Positions 29,729 to 38,964 of a stretch of 64,000 bases of DNA are shown in pieces (the stretch's first letter is position 1; each line of letters starts with the position of its first letter). Source of the DNA: Leucobacter salsicius M1-8 (GTDB taxonomy: Bacteria; Actinomycetota; Actinomycetes; Actinomycetales; Microbacteriaceae). The position numbers and the translations under genes are program-made. The DNA lies in contig NZ_AOCN01000019.1 in the NCBI RefSeq assembly GCF_000350525.1, forward strand, positions 186,001-250,000. Reading direction: 5' to 3'. The notes below the pieces were generated by a model. That model had not been told where the DNA came from and did no database searches. It saw only the letters and a program-made list of their open reading frames with translations.

Positions 29729-29758
29729 AAAACCCCCGGGATTTTTCCCGGGGGTTTT
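29729..29758 (+). terminator. Intrinsic terminator of tuf / str operon
   Basis: AAAACCCCCGGG (29729-29740) pairs perfectly with CCCGGGGGTTTT (29747-29758) around a 6-base loop; the A and T tails make it able to act in both directions. Confidence 0.93.
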
Positions 29759-29902
29759 GTGCATCCTCCGGCACTGATCCGGCACCGCATCTCTATTGCG
29801 GCCCGCCCGGCCCCAGCCTGGTGGGGTCTTCACCTTCTGAGGAGTATCCTCGAAGTACGGGGCAGATCCTTGCCCTCACACCACACAGCGAACGGAGCAG
29901 GA

Positions 29903-31702
29903 GTGCCGCAAACCGCAGCCGAACGCATCACCCATTTTGCGCGGCAGTATGGCGCGCTCTACCTCCTCGATGCGCTGGCATGGGCGATCGCCATTCTCGT
30001 CGCGCTCGTACTGAGGTTTGACTTCAATCTCGCCCGGATCCACTGGGGTTGGACGCTCGTGGTGATCGGGGTCACAGCGGTGCTGCAGCTCGCAGCTGGC
30101 TGGCTCACCTGGCTCTATCGCAACCGCTTTGCGATCGGCAGCTTTGATGAGGTGCGTGCGCTCGTCATCGACATCACGGCTGTGATGATCGTCGCCTGGG
30201 TGTTCGCATTCCTAGTGGGCTACGGCAACGGCATTCCCCGCAGTACCCTCATCATCGCCGCACCCATCACCTTCAGCCTCATGGGCGTCGCTCGCTACAT
30301 CATGCGGCTCAGGAGCGAGAAGCAGCTGAAGCCCGGCGACGAGGCCGAGATCACGCTGCTGTACGGTGCGGGATATCTCGGGGTGCAGACCGCGAAGCGT
30401 ATGCTCACCGACGCGAAGGGTGCGGCGCTGCCCGTCGGCTTCATCGACGATGACCCGACCAAGCGCAACCAGGAGGTGCGGGGCGTCCGTGTGCTCGGCG
30501 GATTCGCAGACCTTCCGCAGATCGCTCGCGAAACCCGGGCGACCAAACTCATCGTGTGTATTGGAGACGCAGATTCCGCAATGATGCGGCGCGTCGACGC
30601 CGCAGCGGACCGGGCCGGAATGACCGCCCTCGTGCTGCCGCCGCTGGAACAGATCCTGCAAAATAATGCGGCCATTTCGGACGTACGCGCACTGTCGATC
30701 GAGGACCTCATCGGGCGTCACCCCGTGCGCCTGGAAACCGAATCGATCGCGTCCTACCTCCAGGGCAAGCGTGTGCTCGTAACAGGCGCCGGTGGCTCGA
30801 TCGGCTCAGAGCTGTGCCGACAGCTCGCGAAGTTCGCCCCGAGCGACCTCATCATGCTCGATCGCGACGAGACTGCCCTGCAGGAGAGCCAGCTGGCCAT
30901 CAGCGGGCACGGACTGCTGGACACCAATGACGTGGTGCTCGCGGATATTCGCGATGCCGACGCGCTTCACCAGATCTTTCTCGAGCGGCGCCCCGAGGTG
31001 GTCTTCCACACCGCAGCGCTCAAGCACCTACCCATGCTCGAGCAGTACCCCGACGAGGCGTGGAAGACGAACGTCCTCGGCACGCTGAACGTGTTGCGCG
31101 CCGCGCAGGCGGCCGGGGTCGGGACGTTTGTGAACATCTCTACAGATAAGGCCGCGAACCCCACGAGCGTTCTCGGGCACTCCAAGCGGGTCGCTGAGAA
31201 GCTCACCGCCTGGATGGCCGAGCAGACCGGCATGCGGTACCTCTCCGTGCGCTTCGGCAACGTCATTGGCAGCCGCGGCTCGATGCTCCCCACCTTTCGC
31301 AAGCTAATTGAGGCTGGCGGCCCGCTGACGGTCACACACCCCGACGTCACCCGGTACTTCATGACGATTCCCGAGGCCTGTCAGCTTGTCGTACAGGCCG
31401 GCGGTATCGGGCGTCAGGGCGAGGTGTTGATTCTCGAGATGGGGGAGCCCGTCTCGATCTTGGACGTTGCCAAACGCATGATCGCGCAGTCAGGCAAGGA
31501 CGTCGAGATTGTGTTCACCGGGCTGCGTCACGGCGAGAAGCTGCACGAGGAGCTGACCGGTGAGGGGGAGGGCAACGAACGTCCCTTCCACCCGATGATT
31601 TCCCACGCCCACGTCGACACGATCTCACCCGAGGTGCTCGACCACGAGGGCTGGGTCGCGCGGATGGACCTGACCCAGGCCGCCGAGGAGCGCGTGCATT
31701 GA
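29903..31702 (+). CDS. CapD/WbpM-type nucleotide-sugar 4,6-dehydratase (polysaccharide biosynthesis)
   Basis: 599 residues from GTG 29903. About four N-terminal membrane helices are followed by a first Rossmann domain (LYGAGYLGVQTAKR) and a second, catalytic one (VTGAGGSIGSELCRQL). ISTDKAANPTSVLGHSKR aligns with the dehydratase active site; the catalytic Met of the Ser-Met-Lys triad in WbpM is Leu here. Members convert UDP-GlcNAc into 4-keto-6-deoxy sugars used as the first sugar of surface glycans. The stop overlaps the next gene by four bases, and that gene supplies the matching sugar-1-phosphate transferase. Confidence 0.9.
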   Translation: MPQTAAERITHFARQYGALYLLDALAWAIAILVALVLRFDFNLARIHWGWTLVVIGVTAVLQLAAGWLTWLYRNRFAIGSFDEVRALVIDITAVMIVAWVFAFLVGYGNGIPRSTLIIAAPITFSLMGVARYIMRLRSEKQLKPGDEAEITLLYGAGYLGVQTAKRMLTDAKGAALPVGFIDDDPTKRNQEVRGVRVLGGFADLPQIARETRATKLIVCIGDADSAMMRRVDAAADRAGMTALVLPPLEQILQNNAAISDVRALSIEDLIGRHPVRLETESIASYLQGKRVLVTGAGGSIGSELCRQLAKFAPSDLIMLDRDETALQESQLAISGHGLLDTNDVVLADIRDADALHQIFLERRPEVVFHTAALKHLPMLEQYPDEAWKTNVLGTLNVLRAAQAAGVGTFVNISTDKAANPTSVLGHSKRVAEKLTAWMAEQTGMRYLSVRFGNVIGSRGSMLPTFRKLIEAGGPLTVTHPDVTRYFMTIPEACQLVVQAGGIGRQGEVLILEMGEPVSILDVAKRMIAQSGKDVEIVFTGLRHGEKLHEELTGEGEGNERPFHPMISHAHVDTISPEVLDHEGWVARMDLTQAAEERVH

Positions 31703-32805
31703 TCCCCCTAACCGCTGCCCTGCTCGCTGGCGGGGTTGCACTCGTGTGCAGCTTGCTGCTGCCATTCGTCGTGCGCCCGGTGCTGGTGCGCTTGGGCATT
31801 ATGGATGTGCCCAACGAGCGCTCTTCGCACGCGCGCCCCGTGCTGCGCGGCCTGGGCCTCGCTGTACTGATCGCGATGGTCATTGCGGGCGTCATAGGCG
31901 TGCTGCTGTTCGCGGACGCCGCCCCTGCAAGCGCAGTTTGGCAGGTCCTCGCGGTGGTCGTCGCCGGATCGTTCTGTGCGGGGCTCCTCGGCCTGGCAGA
32001 AGATCTGCACGGTGTGAGCGTCAATGTGCGCAGCGCATTGCTCCTAGTGATCGCACTTGCCGCTCCCATCGCACTGTTCTGGGTGCAGCCGAGCGCGAGC
32101 GTATCGCTGTTCAACTCCGGCGATGTCGGACGCATTGCTGGGGCAGAGGCCTCATTTGGTTGGGTGCCCGCGCTGCCGCTCTGGGGCACAATCTTGCTCG
32201 TCATCTATGCCGTGTTCTTTATCTCGAGCTACATCAATGTCGCGAACTTCATGGACGGCCTGAACGGCATCAGCGGGTTTCATGGCCTGATTGCTGGACT
32301 AGCATTTGCTGGCGCTGGTTGGGGGATGGGCTTGCCCTGGCTAGTGGCGGCTGGTCTGATCTTGGGGGCGGGCTTTGCCGGCTTCCTACCGTGGAACCTG
32401 ACAAAGCCGGGTGCCTTCCTGGGGGACGTGGGGAGCTATTTGCTCGGCGGTGCGACCGCGATCACGAGCTTCGCGGCGCTGCTGGCCGGAGTGCCCCTGC
32501 TCGCCACGATCGGTCCCATGGTGATCTATTTTGGCGACGTCGGTGTAACACTTGTGAAGCGGGTGCGCGCCGGTCACAAGTGGGACGAGCCGCACAAGGA
32601 GCACACCTACCAGCGCATTCAGCAGATGGGCTACAGCCACGTGCAGGCGTCGGGCTTTACGGCGGGCGCCACGCTGATTACATCCTTGCTCGGGCTCGCA
32701 TCGCTGTTCACGGGCCTCTGGGGCACCCTCGCGCTACTCGCGGGCGGGCTCGCGGTGCTGGTGTTCTACCTCGCACTCCCCAAGCTGCTTCCCGCGCGCG
32801 CGTAA
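31699..32805 (+). CDS. WbpL/WecA-type polyprenyl-phosphate sugar-1-phosphate transferase
   Basis: 368 residues from TTG 31699, overlapping the CapD-like stop. An integral membrane protein with ~10 helices. Family motifs are DVPNERSSHARPVLRGLG near the start, NFMDGLNGI (Mg and nucleotide-binding Asp), GDVGSYLLGG, and HKWDEPHKEHTYQR in the last cytoplasmic loop. It transfers a UDP-sugar phosphate to undecaprenyl phosphate, starting a surface glycan. The DVPNERSSH sequence favours the WbpL subgroup, which uses diamino- or deoxy-sugars made by WbpM-like enzymes. The glycan itself is unknown. Confidence 0.9.
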   Translation: MIPLTAALLAGGVALVCSLLLPFVVRPVLVRLGIMDVPNERSSHARPVLRGLGLAVLIAMVIAGVIGVLLFADAAPASAVWQVLAVVVAGSFCAGLLGLAEDLHGVSVNVRSALLLVIALAAPIALFWVQPSASVSLFNSGDVGRIAGAEASFGWVPALPLWGTILLVIYAVFFISSYINVANFMDGLNGISGFHGLIAGLAFAGAGWGMGLPWLVAAGLILGAGFAGFLPWNLTKPGAFLGDVGSYLLGGATAITSFAALLAGVPLLATIGPMVIYFGDVGVTLVKRVRAGHKWDEPHKEHTYQRIQQMGYSHVQASGFTAGATLITSLLGLASLFTGLWGTLALLAGGLAVLVFYLALPKLLPARA

Positions 32806-32854
32806 ATCTTCGATGGATCCTGCTGTGCGGAGGGCGAACTGATTGCGCGTTTTT

Positions 32855-32916
32855 GCGCATCGGGGTTGGCTTTTCGGCGAGCGAGTGTGTTTGCTTCTCC
32901 GCGCATCGGGGTTGGC
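32855..32916 (+). repeat. Two-copy 16-base direct repeat
   Basis: GCGCATCGGGGTTGGC occurs at 32855-32870 and 32901-32916, a 46-base period. The sequence after each copy is also similar (CGGCGAGCGAG and GGCCGAGCGAAG), pointing to an ancient duplication of a ~30-base unit. Confidence 0.8.
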
Positions 32917-32975
32917 GTGGCCGAGCGAAGCTAGGACAGGCCGGGGCCCCGGTCTAAGCGGAGAAGCAAATACAC
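32885..32975 (+). repeat. Long inverted repeat upstream of S10 promoter
   Basis: The 18-base arm at 32885-32902 pairs with 32958-32975 without mismatch if one G-U pair is allowed. The 55-base loop contains the palindrome CCGGGGCCCCGG. There is no T tract. It could terminate or process the upstream transcript or form a structured RNA. Confidence 0.7.
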
Positions 32976-32994
32976 GAGGGAAGACACGCCCGGG

Positions 32995-33023
32995 TTGCAC
33001 GATCGCGCGAGGCATGCGAGAAT
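32995..33023 (+). promoter_or_regulatory. S10 operon promoter candidate
   Basis: TTGCAC (32995-33000) and GAGAAT (33018-33023) with a 17-base spacer. Both boxes are imperfect. The start would be near 33030, leaving a ~300-base leader. Confidence 0.4.
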
Positions 33024-33142
33024 AAACAGGTTCAGTACTCCTCGCTTCGGCGTGGATCACTGCCAGGCAGTGCATAGCCGCCTTGATGAATCAGGGTTTG
33101 GGTTAGGCCGCGGGCAGCGAACGAGCACCACACGCACTGAGG

Positions 33143-33168
33143 CGGTCGGATTTATGCCGGCCGTTTTT
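33143..33168 (+). promoter_or_regulatory. Terminator-like hairpin in the S10 operon leader
   Basis: CGGTCGG (33143-33149) pairs with CCGGCCG (33157-33163, one G-U) around ATTTATG and is followed immediately by TTTTT (33164-33168). A second weaker stem (33181-33196) with TTTT follows. This is the layout of a transcription attenuator upstream of rpsJ. Confidence 0.5.
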
Positions 33169-33328
33169 GTACGAGTGGGCCGTGCCTCCGGGTGCGGTTT
33201 TGACAGGTGAACAGAGACCCAGCACGTAGAGCCTTAGGGCTCAGCTATGCCAGGGCGCTGGTACGTAAGACGTCCAATGCTTCACGCCCCGTGCGTGAAA
33301 TAAGACGCAAGTAGAAAGTAGAGATGTC

Positions 33329-33637
33329 ATGGCGGGACAAAAGATCCGCATTCGACTCAAGTCGTATGACCACGAGGTCATCGATAGCTCAGCACGTAAG
33401 ATCGTCGACACGGTTACCCGCGCGGGTGCAACTGTGATCGGCCCCGTGCCGCTCCCCACCGAGAAGAACGTGATCGCAGTGATCCGTTCGCCTCACAAGT
33501 ACAAGGACAGCCGCGAACACTTCGAGAAGCGCACGCACAAGCGCCTCATCGACATCGTGGATCCGACGCCCAAGGCAGTCGATTCGCTGATGCGTCTCGA
33601 TCTCCCTGCCGATGTCAACATCGAGATTAAGCTCTAA
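33329..33637 (+). CDS. rpsJ: 30S ribosomal protein S10
   Basis: 102 residues, ATG 33329. S10 is part of the 30S head and doubles as the antitermination factor Nus[24 protein letters not shown] and [22 protein letters not shown] are typical. It opens the S10 operon after a long structured leader, where L4-dependent autoregulation is known in other bacteria. Confidence 0.98.
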   Translation: MAGQKIRIRLKSYDHEVIDSSARKIVDTVTRAGATVIGPVPLPTEKNVIAVIRSPHKYKDSREHFEKRTHKRLIDIVDPTPKAVDSLMRLDLPADVNIEIKL

Positions 33638-33650
33638 GGGAGGTCCGGAC

Positions 33651-34304
33651 ATGTCAGTAGTACGCAACGTGAAGGGTCTTCTGGGCACCAAGCTCGGTAT
33701 GACGCAGGTATGGGACGAGAACGGCAATGTCGTTCCCGTGACCGTTATTGAGGTGGCCCCCAACGTGGTCACTCAGATCCGTACCCCCGAGGTCGACGGC
33801 TACAGCGCCGTGCAGATCGCCGCGGGTCAGATCGACCCCCGCAAGGTAAACCAGCCCACCGCTGGTCACTTCGCAAAGGCAGGCGTTACGCCTCGCCGCC
33901 ACCTCACCGAAGTTCGCACCTCCGACGCGGCTGATTACAGCCTCGGCCAGGAGCTCACGGTGGATGCCACCTTCGAGGCCGGTCAGAAGATCGACGTCGT
34001 TGGCACCTCCAAGGGCAAGGGCTTCGCCGGTGCTATGAAGCGTCACAACTTCTCGGGTGTTAGCGCTTCACACGGCGCACACCGTAACCACCGTAAGCCT
34101 GGCTCTGTCGGCGGCGCAGCGACCCCCGGTCGCGTGTTCCGTGGCAAGAAGATGCCCGGCCGTATGGGTGGCGAGCGCGTGACCGTGCAGAACCTCCTCG
34201 TCCAGGCGATTGACGCAGAGAAGGGCCTCATCCTCGTGAAGGGTGCGGTTCCCGGTGCTCGCGGTCGTCTCGTTTTCGTTCGCAACGCAGTGAAGGGAGC
34301 GTAA
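33651..34304 (+). CDS. rplC: 50S ribosomal protein L3
   Basis: 217 residues from ATG 33651, with AGGGAGG upstream; the longer frame overlapping rpsJ is not used. L3 binds near the 3' end of 23S rRNA and starts large-subunit assembly. [20 protein letters not shown] and the loop [13 protein letters not shown] that reaches towards the peptidyl transferase centre are present. It follows rpsJ by 13 bases. Confidence 0.98.
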   Translation: MSVVRNVKGLLGTKLGMTQVWDENGNVVPVTVIEVAPNVVTQIRTPEVDGYSAVQIAAGQIDPRKVNQPTAGHFAKAGVTPRRHLTEVRTSDAADYSLGQELTVDATFEAGQKIDVVGTSKGKGFAGAMKRHNFSGVSASHGAHRNHRKPGSVGGAATPGRVFRGKKMPGRMGGERVTVQNLLVQAIDAEKGLILVKGAVPGARGRLVFVRNAVKGA

Positions 34305-34308
34305 GTTC

Positions 34309-34929
34309 ATGACTACCGCTACCAAGCTTGATGTTTCGCTGCCGGAGGCAATCTTCGGCGCCGAGACGAACGTCCCGCTGATCCACCAGGTGGTCACCGC
34401 TCAGCTCGCAGCTGCGCGTCAGGGTACGCACAAGACCAAGACCCGGGGCGAGCGCTCCGGTTCGGGTGTCAAGCCGTTCAAGCAGAAGGGTACCGGCCGC
34501 GCCCGTCAGGGTTCGGTTCGTATGCCTCAGCACCGCGGCGGCGGCATCGTTCACGGGCCGGTACCCCGCGATTACTCGCAGCGCACCCCCAAGAAGATGA
34601 TCGCTGCAGCACTCAACGGTCTGCTTTCGGATCGCGCACGCGCGAACCGCATGCACGTCGTTGACAGCTTCGGCATTGGCGACAAGCCCAGCACCAAGAG
34701 CGCACGCGATTTCCTCGCACAGGTTGCTCCTGGCAAGCGCGTTCTCGTTGTCATCACCCGTGAGGACGAGGTTACGGCGCTCAGCGTTCGCAACCTGCCC
34801 TTCGTGCACGTCCTGTTCCAGGATCAGCTCAACGCCTACGATGTGGTCGTCAGCGACGATCTCGTCTTCACCAAGGCTGCCTTCGACGCATTCGTCGCCG
34901 GCCGCGCCGCCAAGGAGGACACGAAGTGA
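34309..34929 (+). CDS. rplD: 50S ribosomal protein L4
   Basis: 206 residues, ATG 34309. L4 has an internal extended loop lining the exit tunnel (the [27 protein letters not shown] segment, at about residues 42-68), where macrolide-resistance changes arise elsewhere. No obvious alteration is seen. In several bacteria L4 represses the S10 operon by binding its leader. The end overlaps rplW by four bases. Confidence 0.98.
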   Translation: MTTATKLDVSLPEAIFGAETNVPLIHQVVTAQLAAARQGTHKTKTRGERSGSGVKPFKQKGTGRARQGSVRMPQHRGGGIVHGPVPRDYSQRTPKKMIAAALNGLLSDRARANRMHVVDSFGIGDKPSTKSARDFLAQVAPGKRVLVVITREDEVTALSVRNLPFVHVLFQDQLNAYDVVVSDDLVFTKAAFDAFVAGRAAKEDTK

Positions 34930-35225
34930 GCCTGAACAAGTCTGCACACGACGTCATCATCCGCCCCATCGTTTCCGAGAAGAGCTACGGCCTCATCGAT
35001 GCAAACGGCCAGTACACCTTCGAGGTACAGCCGACTGCAACGAAGACCGAGATCAAGCTCGCGATCGAGTCGGTTTTCAGCGTTAAGGTCGCTTCGATCA
35101 ACACGCTGAACCGCAAGGGCAAGACCCGCCGCACCAAGTTTGGCACTGGCAAGCGCAAGGACACCAAGCGCGCCATCGTCACGCTGAAGTCGGGCTCCAT
35201 CGACATCTTCACGGCTGCGCTGTAG
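34926..35225 (+). CDS. rplW: 50S ribosomal protein L23
   Basis: 99 residues from GTG 34926, overlapping the rplD stop. L23 sits at the tunnel exit and docks trigger factor and [25 protein letters not shown] and [22 protein letters not shown] are family-typical. The next gene, rplB, follows after 22 bases. Confidence 0.98.
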   Translation: MSLNKSAHDVIIRPIVSEKSYGLIDANGQYTFEVQPTATKTEIKLAIESVFSVKVASINTLNRKGKTRRTKFGTGKRKDTKRAIVTLKSGSIDIFTAAL

Positions 35226-35247
35226 AAGGGGCGAAAAGGAACACACT

Positions 35248-36084
35248 ATGGCTATTCGTAAGTACAAGCCGACGACCCCCGGTCGTCGCGGGTCGAGCGT
35301 CGCCGATTTCGCCGAGATCACGCGCTCCACGCCTGAAAAGTCGCTGCTGCGTCCGCTCCCCAAGACGGGCGGTCGTAACAACCAGGGTCGTATCACTACC
35401 CGTCACATCGGTGGTGGCCACAAGCGCCAGTACCGCGTCATCGACTTCCGTCGCAATGACAAGGACGGCGTAAACGCCAAGGTTGCTCACATTGAGTACG
35501 ATCCCAACCGTACGGCTCGCATTGCGCTGCTGCACTTTGAGGACGGCGCGAAGCGTTACATCATCGCTCCGAACAAGCTCAAGCAGGGCGACATCGTTGA
35601 GTCGGGTCCCGCGGCTGATATCAAGCCCGGTAACAACCTCCCGCTCAAGAACATCCCCACCGGTACGGTCATTCACGCCATTGAGCTGAAGCCCGGTGGC
35701 GGTGCCAAGATGGCTCGTTCGGCAGGCTCTTCGGTGCGCCTCGTCGCTAAGGACGGCCCTTACGCTCAGCTGCGTCTCCCCTCGGGCGAGATCCGCAACG
35801 TTGACGCACGCTGCCGGGCAACCGTCGGCGAGGTCGGCAACGCCGAGCAGTCGAACATCAACTGGGGTAAGGCCGGCCGTATGCGCTGGAAGGGCGTACG
35901 CCCGACCGTTCGTGGCGTCGTCATGAACCCTGTTGATCACCCGCACGGTGGTGGCGAAGGCCGCACCTCAGGTGGCCGTCACCCGGTCAGCCCGTGGGGC
36001 CAGAAGGAAGGCCGTACGCGCCGTCCTAACAAGGAAAGCGACAAGCTCATTGTGCGTCGCCGTACCGTTGGCAAGAAGCGCTAG
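35248..36084 (+). CDS. rplB: 50S ribosomal protein L2
   Basis: 278 residues, ATG 35248. L2 bridges the subunits and supports peptidyl transfer. [21 protein letters not shown] opens the protein, and the conserved [21 protein letters not shown] segment with the functionally important His is intact. It lies between rplW and rpsS. Confidence 0.99.
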   Translation: MAIRKYKPTTPGRRGSSVADFAEITRSTPEKSLLRPLPKTGGRNNQGRITTRHIGGGHKRQYRVIDFRRNDKDGVNAKVAHIEYDPNRTARIALLHFEDGAKRYIIAPNKLKQGDIVESGPAADIKPGNNLPLKNIPTGTVIHAIELKPGGGAKMARSAGSSVRLVAKDGPYAQLRLPSGEIRNVDARCRATVGEVGNAEQSNINWGKAGRMRWKGVRPTVRGVVMNPVDHPHGGGEGRTSGGRHPVSPWGQKEGRTRRPNKESDKLIVRRRTVGKKR

Positions 36085-36109
36085 TCGGCCGGGTAGGAGA
36101 GAGTAGAAG

Positions 36110-36391
36110 ATGCCTCGTAGTCTCAAGAAGGGCCCCTTCGTCGATAACCACCTGCTGAGCAAGGTAGTTGTCCAGAACGAAGCTGGCACCAAGAATGTGA
36201 TCAAGACCTGGTCGCGCCGCTCGATGATCATCCCCGCAATGCTGGGACACACCATCGCGGTTCACGACGGTCGTAAGCACATTCCCGTGTTCGTCACCGA
36301 AACCATGGTTGGCCACAAGCTGGGCGAGTTCGCGCCCACTCGTACCTTCCGCGGTCACGTGAAGGACGACAAGAAGGGCCGTCGCCGCTAA
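36110..36391 (+). CDS. rpsS: 30S ribosomal protein S19
   Basis: 93 residues, ATG 36110, preceded by GGAGAG. S19 binds the 30S head with S13. [16 protein letters not shown] and [17 protein letters not shown] are diagnostic. rplV begins 25 bases further on. Confidence 0.98.
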   Translation: MPRSLKKGPFVDNHLLSKVVVQNEAGTKNVIKTWSRRSMIIPAMLGHTIAVHDGRKHIPVFVTETMVGHKLGEFAPTRTFRGHVKDDKKGRRR

Positions 36392-36416
36392 GCGGCGACG
36401 TGAAGGAGGAAGAGAA

Positions 36417-36800
36417 ATGGTGGAGTCGATCGCACGCGTGCGTCATATCCGCATCACCCCCCAGAAGGCCCGTCGCGTTGTTGACCTGGTTCGTGGCAAG
36501 AACGCTCAGGAGGCACTCGCCATCCTGAAGTTCGCCCCGCAGGCTGCAGCTGAGCCCGTGTTCAAGCTGGTCGCTTCGGCAATCGCTAACGCACGTGTGA
36601 AGGCTGACAAGGAGAACCTGCGTCTGAACGAGGACGAGCTTGTCATTGCTCGCGCTTTTGTTGATGAGGGTGCAACGCTCAAGCGTTTCCGCCCCCGTGC
36701 ACAGGGCCGCGCTTTCCGTATCAACAAGCGCACGAGCCACATCACGGTTGTCATCGCGACCGCCGATGAGCTTGCGGCAGCGAAGAAGGGAGCCAAGTAA
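36417..36800 (+). CDS. rplV: 50S ribosomal protein L22
   Basis: 127 residues, ATG 36417 (a GTG follows directly as the second codon). L22 lines the exit tunnel through a long beta hairpin; [20 protein letters not shown] is intact. [21 protein letters not shown] is the family signature. It abuts rpsC, whose ATG follows the stop without a gap. Confidence 0.98.
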   Translation: MVESIARVRHIRITPQKARRVVDLVRGKNAQEALAILKFAPQAAAEPVFKLVASAIANARVKADKENLRLNEDELVIARAFVDEGATLKRFRPRAQGRAFRINKRTSHITVVIATADELAAAKKGAK

Positions 36801-37559
36801 ATGGGCCAGAAGATTCATCCCTACGGCTTCCGCCTCGGGATCACCACTGATCACGTCTCGCGTTGGTTCTCGGACTCGACCAAGAAGGGCCAGCGTTACG
36901 CTGACTACCTTGCCGAGGACATCAAGATCCGTCAGCACCTGACCAAGCAGCTTGATCGCGCCGGCGTTTCGCGCGTCGAGATCGAGCGCACCCGTGACCG
37001 TGTCCGCGTGGATATCCACTCGGCACGCCCCGGTATCGTCATCGGCCGCCGCGGCGCCGAGGCTGAGCGCATCCGCGCTGACCTCGAGAAGCTCACCGGC
37101 AAGCAGATCCAGCTGAACATCCTCGAGGTTAAGAACCCCGAGGCTGACGCTCAGCTCGTCGCACAGGGCGTCGCCGAGCAGCTCGCTGCTCGTGTGGCTT
37201 TCCGCCGCGCGATGCGCAAGGGCCTCCAGGGCGCACAGCGCGCTGGTGCCAAGGGCATCCGTATCCAGGTCTCAGGCCGCCTTGGCGGCGCCGAGATGAG
37301 CCGCTCGGAGTTCTACCGCGAGGGTCGCGTGCCGCTGCACACGCTCCGTGCGAACATCGATTACGGCTTCTACGAGGCAAAGACCACCTTCGGCCGTATC
37401 GGCGTGAAGGTCTGGATCTACAAGGGTGACCTCACCAACAAGGAACTCGCACGCGAGCAGGCGGCCCAGAAGCCGTCGCGCGACCGTGGAGACCGCCGCC
37501 GTGCACCTCGCGGTGCTCAGGCCGAGGCTGCACCCGCTGCAGCAGGAGCGGAGAAGTAA
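36801..37559 (+). CDS. rpsC: 30S ribosomal protein S3
   Basis: 252 residues, ATG 36801. S3 forms part of the mRNA entry channel and helicase. [18 protein letters not shown] opens it, and the KH domain loop [16 protein letters not shown] is present. The tail ([19 protein letters not shown]) is a lineage-type Ala-rich extension. It is followed by rplP after two bases. Confidence 0.98.
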   Translation: MGQKIHPYGFRLGITTDHVSRWFSDSTKKGQRYADYLAEDIKIRQHLTKQLDRAGVSRVEIERTRDRVRVDIHSARPGIVIGRRGAEAERIRADLEKLTGKQIQLNILEVKNPEADAQLVAQGVAEQLAARVAFRRAMRKGLQGAQRAGAKGIRIQVSGRLGGAEMSRSEFYREGRVPLHTLRANIDYGFYEAKTTFGRIGVKVWIYKGDLTNKELAREQAAQKPSRDRGDRRRAPRGAQAEAAPAAAGAEK

Positions 37560-37561
37560 GC

Positions 37562-37981
37562 ATGCTGATTCCCCGTCGAGTCAAGTACCGCAAGCAGCAC
37601 CACCCCGGCCGTAGTGGCCAGGCAAAGGGCGGCACGAAGGTTTCCTTCGGCGAGTTCGGTATCCAGGCCCTGACTCCCGCTTATGTGACGAACCGTCAGA
37701 TCGAGTCCGCTCGTATCGCGATGACGCGTCACATCAAGCGTGGTGGCAAGGTATGGATCAACATCTACCCGGATCGTCCCCTCACCAAGAAGCCCGCGGA
37801 AACCCGCATGGGCTCGGGTAAGGGTTCACCCGAGTGGTGGGTGGCCAACGTCAAGCCGGGCCGCGTCCTCTTTGAGGTCGCAGGCGTTGACGAGGAGCTT
37901 GCGCGCGAGGCACTGACCCGCGCGATCCACAAGCTGCCTCTGAAGGCCCGCATTATTAAGCGCGAGGAGGGCGACGCGTAA
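37562..37981 (+). CDS. rplP: 50S ribosomal protein L16
   Basis: 139 residues, ATG 37562. L16 contacts the A-site tRNA and is needed for late 50S assembly. [24 protein letters not shown] and [18 protein letters not shown] are conserved. Its stop shares a base with the rpmC start. Confidence 0.98.
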   Translation: MLIPRRVKYRKQHHPGRSGQAKGGTKVSFGEFGIQALTPAYVTNRQIESARIAMTRHIKRGGKVWINIYPDRPLTKKPAETRMGSGKGSPEWWVANVKPGRVLFEVAGVDEELAREALTRAIHKLPLKARIIKREEGDA

Positions 37982-38286
37982 TGGCGATCGGGACCAAAGA
38001 ACTGGCCATCACGGAGCTGGATTCGTTCGAGAACGAGCGTTTGGCTGAGGAGCTCAAGAAGGCTAAGGCCGAGCTCTTTAACCTGCGCTTCCAGTCAGCC
38101 ACCGGCCAGCTGGAAAGCCACGGCCGCGTACGCCAGGTGAAGCGCGACATCGCTCGCATTTACACCGTGCTGCGTGAGCGCGAGCTCGGAATTCGGGTAA
38201 CCCCCGCTGCCGAGCCGGCTAAGGCCACTAAGGCCACCAAGAAGACTGAGCAGGCGGACGCCGCCGCTGATACGAAGGAGGCCTAA
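37981..38286 (+). CDS. rpmC: 50S ribosomal protein L29 with C-terminal extension
   Basis: 101 residues, ATG 37981. The L29 core occupies the first ~75 residues ([48 protein letters not shown]). L29 lies by the tunnel exit near L23. It is followed by ~25 residues rich in Ala, Lys and Thr ([19 protein letters not shown]), longer than the usual 60-80-residue protein. The tail is low complexity and probably flexible. Confidence 0.96.
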   Translation: MAIGTKELAITELDSFENERLAEELKKAKAELFNLRFQSATGQLESHGRVRQVKRDIARIYTVLRERELGIRVTPAAEPAKATKATKKTEQADAAADTKEA

Positions 38287-38288
38287 TA

Positions 38289-38561
38289 ATGGCTGAGGTC
38301 GAAAAGGAAGCTCGCGGCTACCGTAAGACGCGCCGCGGCTACGTTGTCAGCGACAAGATGGACAAGACCATCGTCGTCGAGGTCGAGGACCGTGTGAAGC
38401 ACGCCCTCTACGGCAAGGTGCTCCGCCGTTCGTCGAAGGTTAAGGCCCACGACGAGCAGAACAGTGCAGGCATCGGCGATCTCGTGCTCATCCACGAGAC
38501 CCGTCCGCTCAGCGCTTCAAAGCGCTGGCGCCTGGTCGAGATCCTCGAGAAGGCGAAGTAA
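38289..38561 (+). CDS. rpsQ: 30S ribosomal protein S17
   Basis: 90 residues, ATG 38289, with AGGAGGC before it. S17 binds the 5' domain of 16S rRNA early in assembly. [23 protein letters not shown] and [20 protein letters not shown] are typical. It is the last gene of the S10 part; rplN follows after 30 bases. Confidence 0.98.
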   Translation: MAEVEKEARGYRKTRRGYVVSDKMDKTIVVEVEDRVKHALYGKVLRRSSKVKAHDEQNSAGIGDLVLIHETRPLSASKRWRLVEILEKAK

Positions 38562-38591
38562 GCCTCAGGCTTACTGAGTAAGGAGTAGCTA

Positions 38592-38960
38592 GTGATTCAG
38601 CAGGAATCCCGACTCAAGGTTGCCGATAACACCGGCGCCAAGGAGTTGCTTACCATTCGTGTTCTCGGAGGTTCGCGTCGTCGTTACGCCGGTCTCGGCG
38701 ACACGATCGTCGCGACCGTCAAGGACGCGATCCCCGGCGGCAACGTGAAGAAGGGTGACGTCGTCAAGGCCGTCATCGTTCGCACGCGCAAGTCGACTCG
38801 TCGCGCTGATGGCTCGTACATCAGCTTCGACGAGAACGCTGCCGTCATCCTGAAGGCCGATGGGGAGCCCCGCGGCACCCGTATCTTCGGGCCGGTCGGA
38901 CGTGAGCTTCGCGATAAGAAGTTCATGAAGATCGTCTCGCTCGCACCGGAGGTGATCTAG
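38592..38960 (+). CDS. rplN: 50S ribosomal protein L14
   Basis: 122 residues from GTG 38592. L14 contacts 16S rRNA at the subunit interface and is the docking site of silencing factor Rsf[21 protein letters not shown] and the C-terminal [23 protein letters not shown] are the family signatures. It opens the spc part of the operon. Confidence 0.98.
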   Translation: MIQQESRLKVADNTGAKELLTIRVLGGSRRRYAGLGDTIVATVKDAIPGGNVKKGDVVKAVIVRTRKSTRRADGSYISFDENAAVILKADGEPRGTRIFGPVGRELRDKKFMKIVSLAPEVI

Positions 38961-38964
38961 TCCT

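Larger units (their letters stand above)
32806..33328. other. 523-base spacer between the glycan pair and rpsJ
   Basis: No gene is seen. From left to right it holds a 16-base direct repeat, an 18-base inverted repeat, a candidate S10 promoter, a ~300-base leader with terminator-like hairpins at 33143-33168 and 33181-33201, and a small TTCACG/CGTGAA hairpin (33281-33299) just before the rpsJ ribosome site. Confidence 0.75.
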
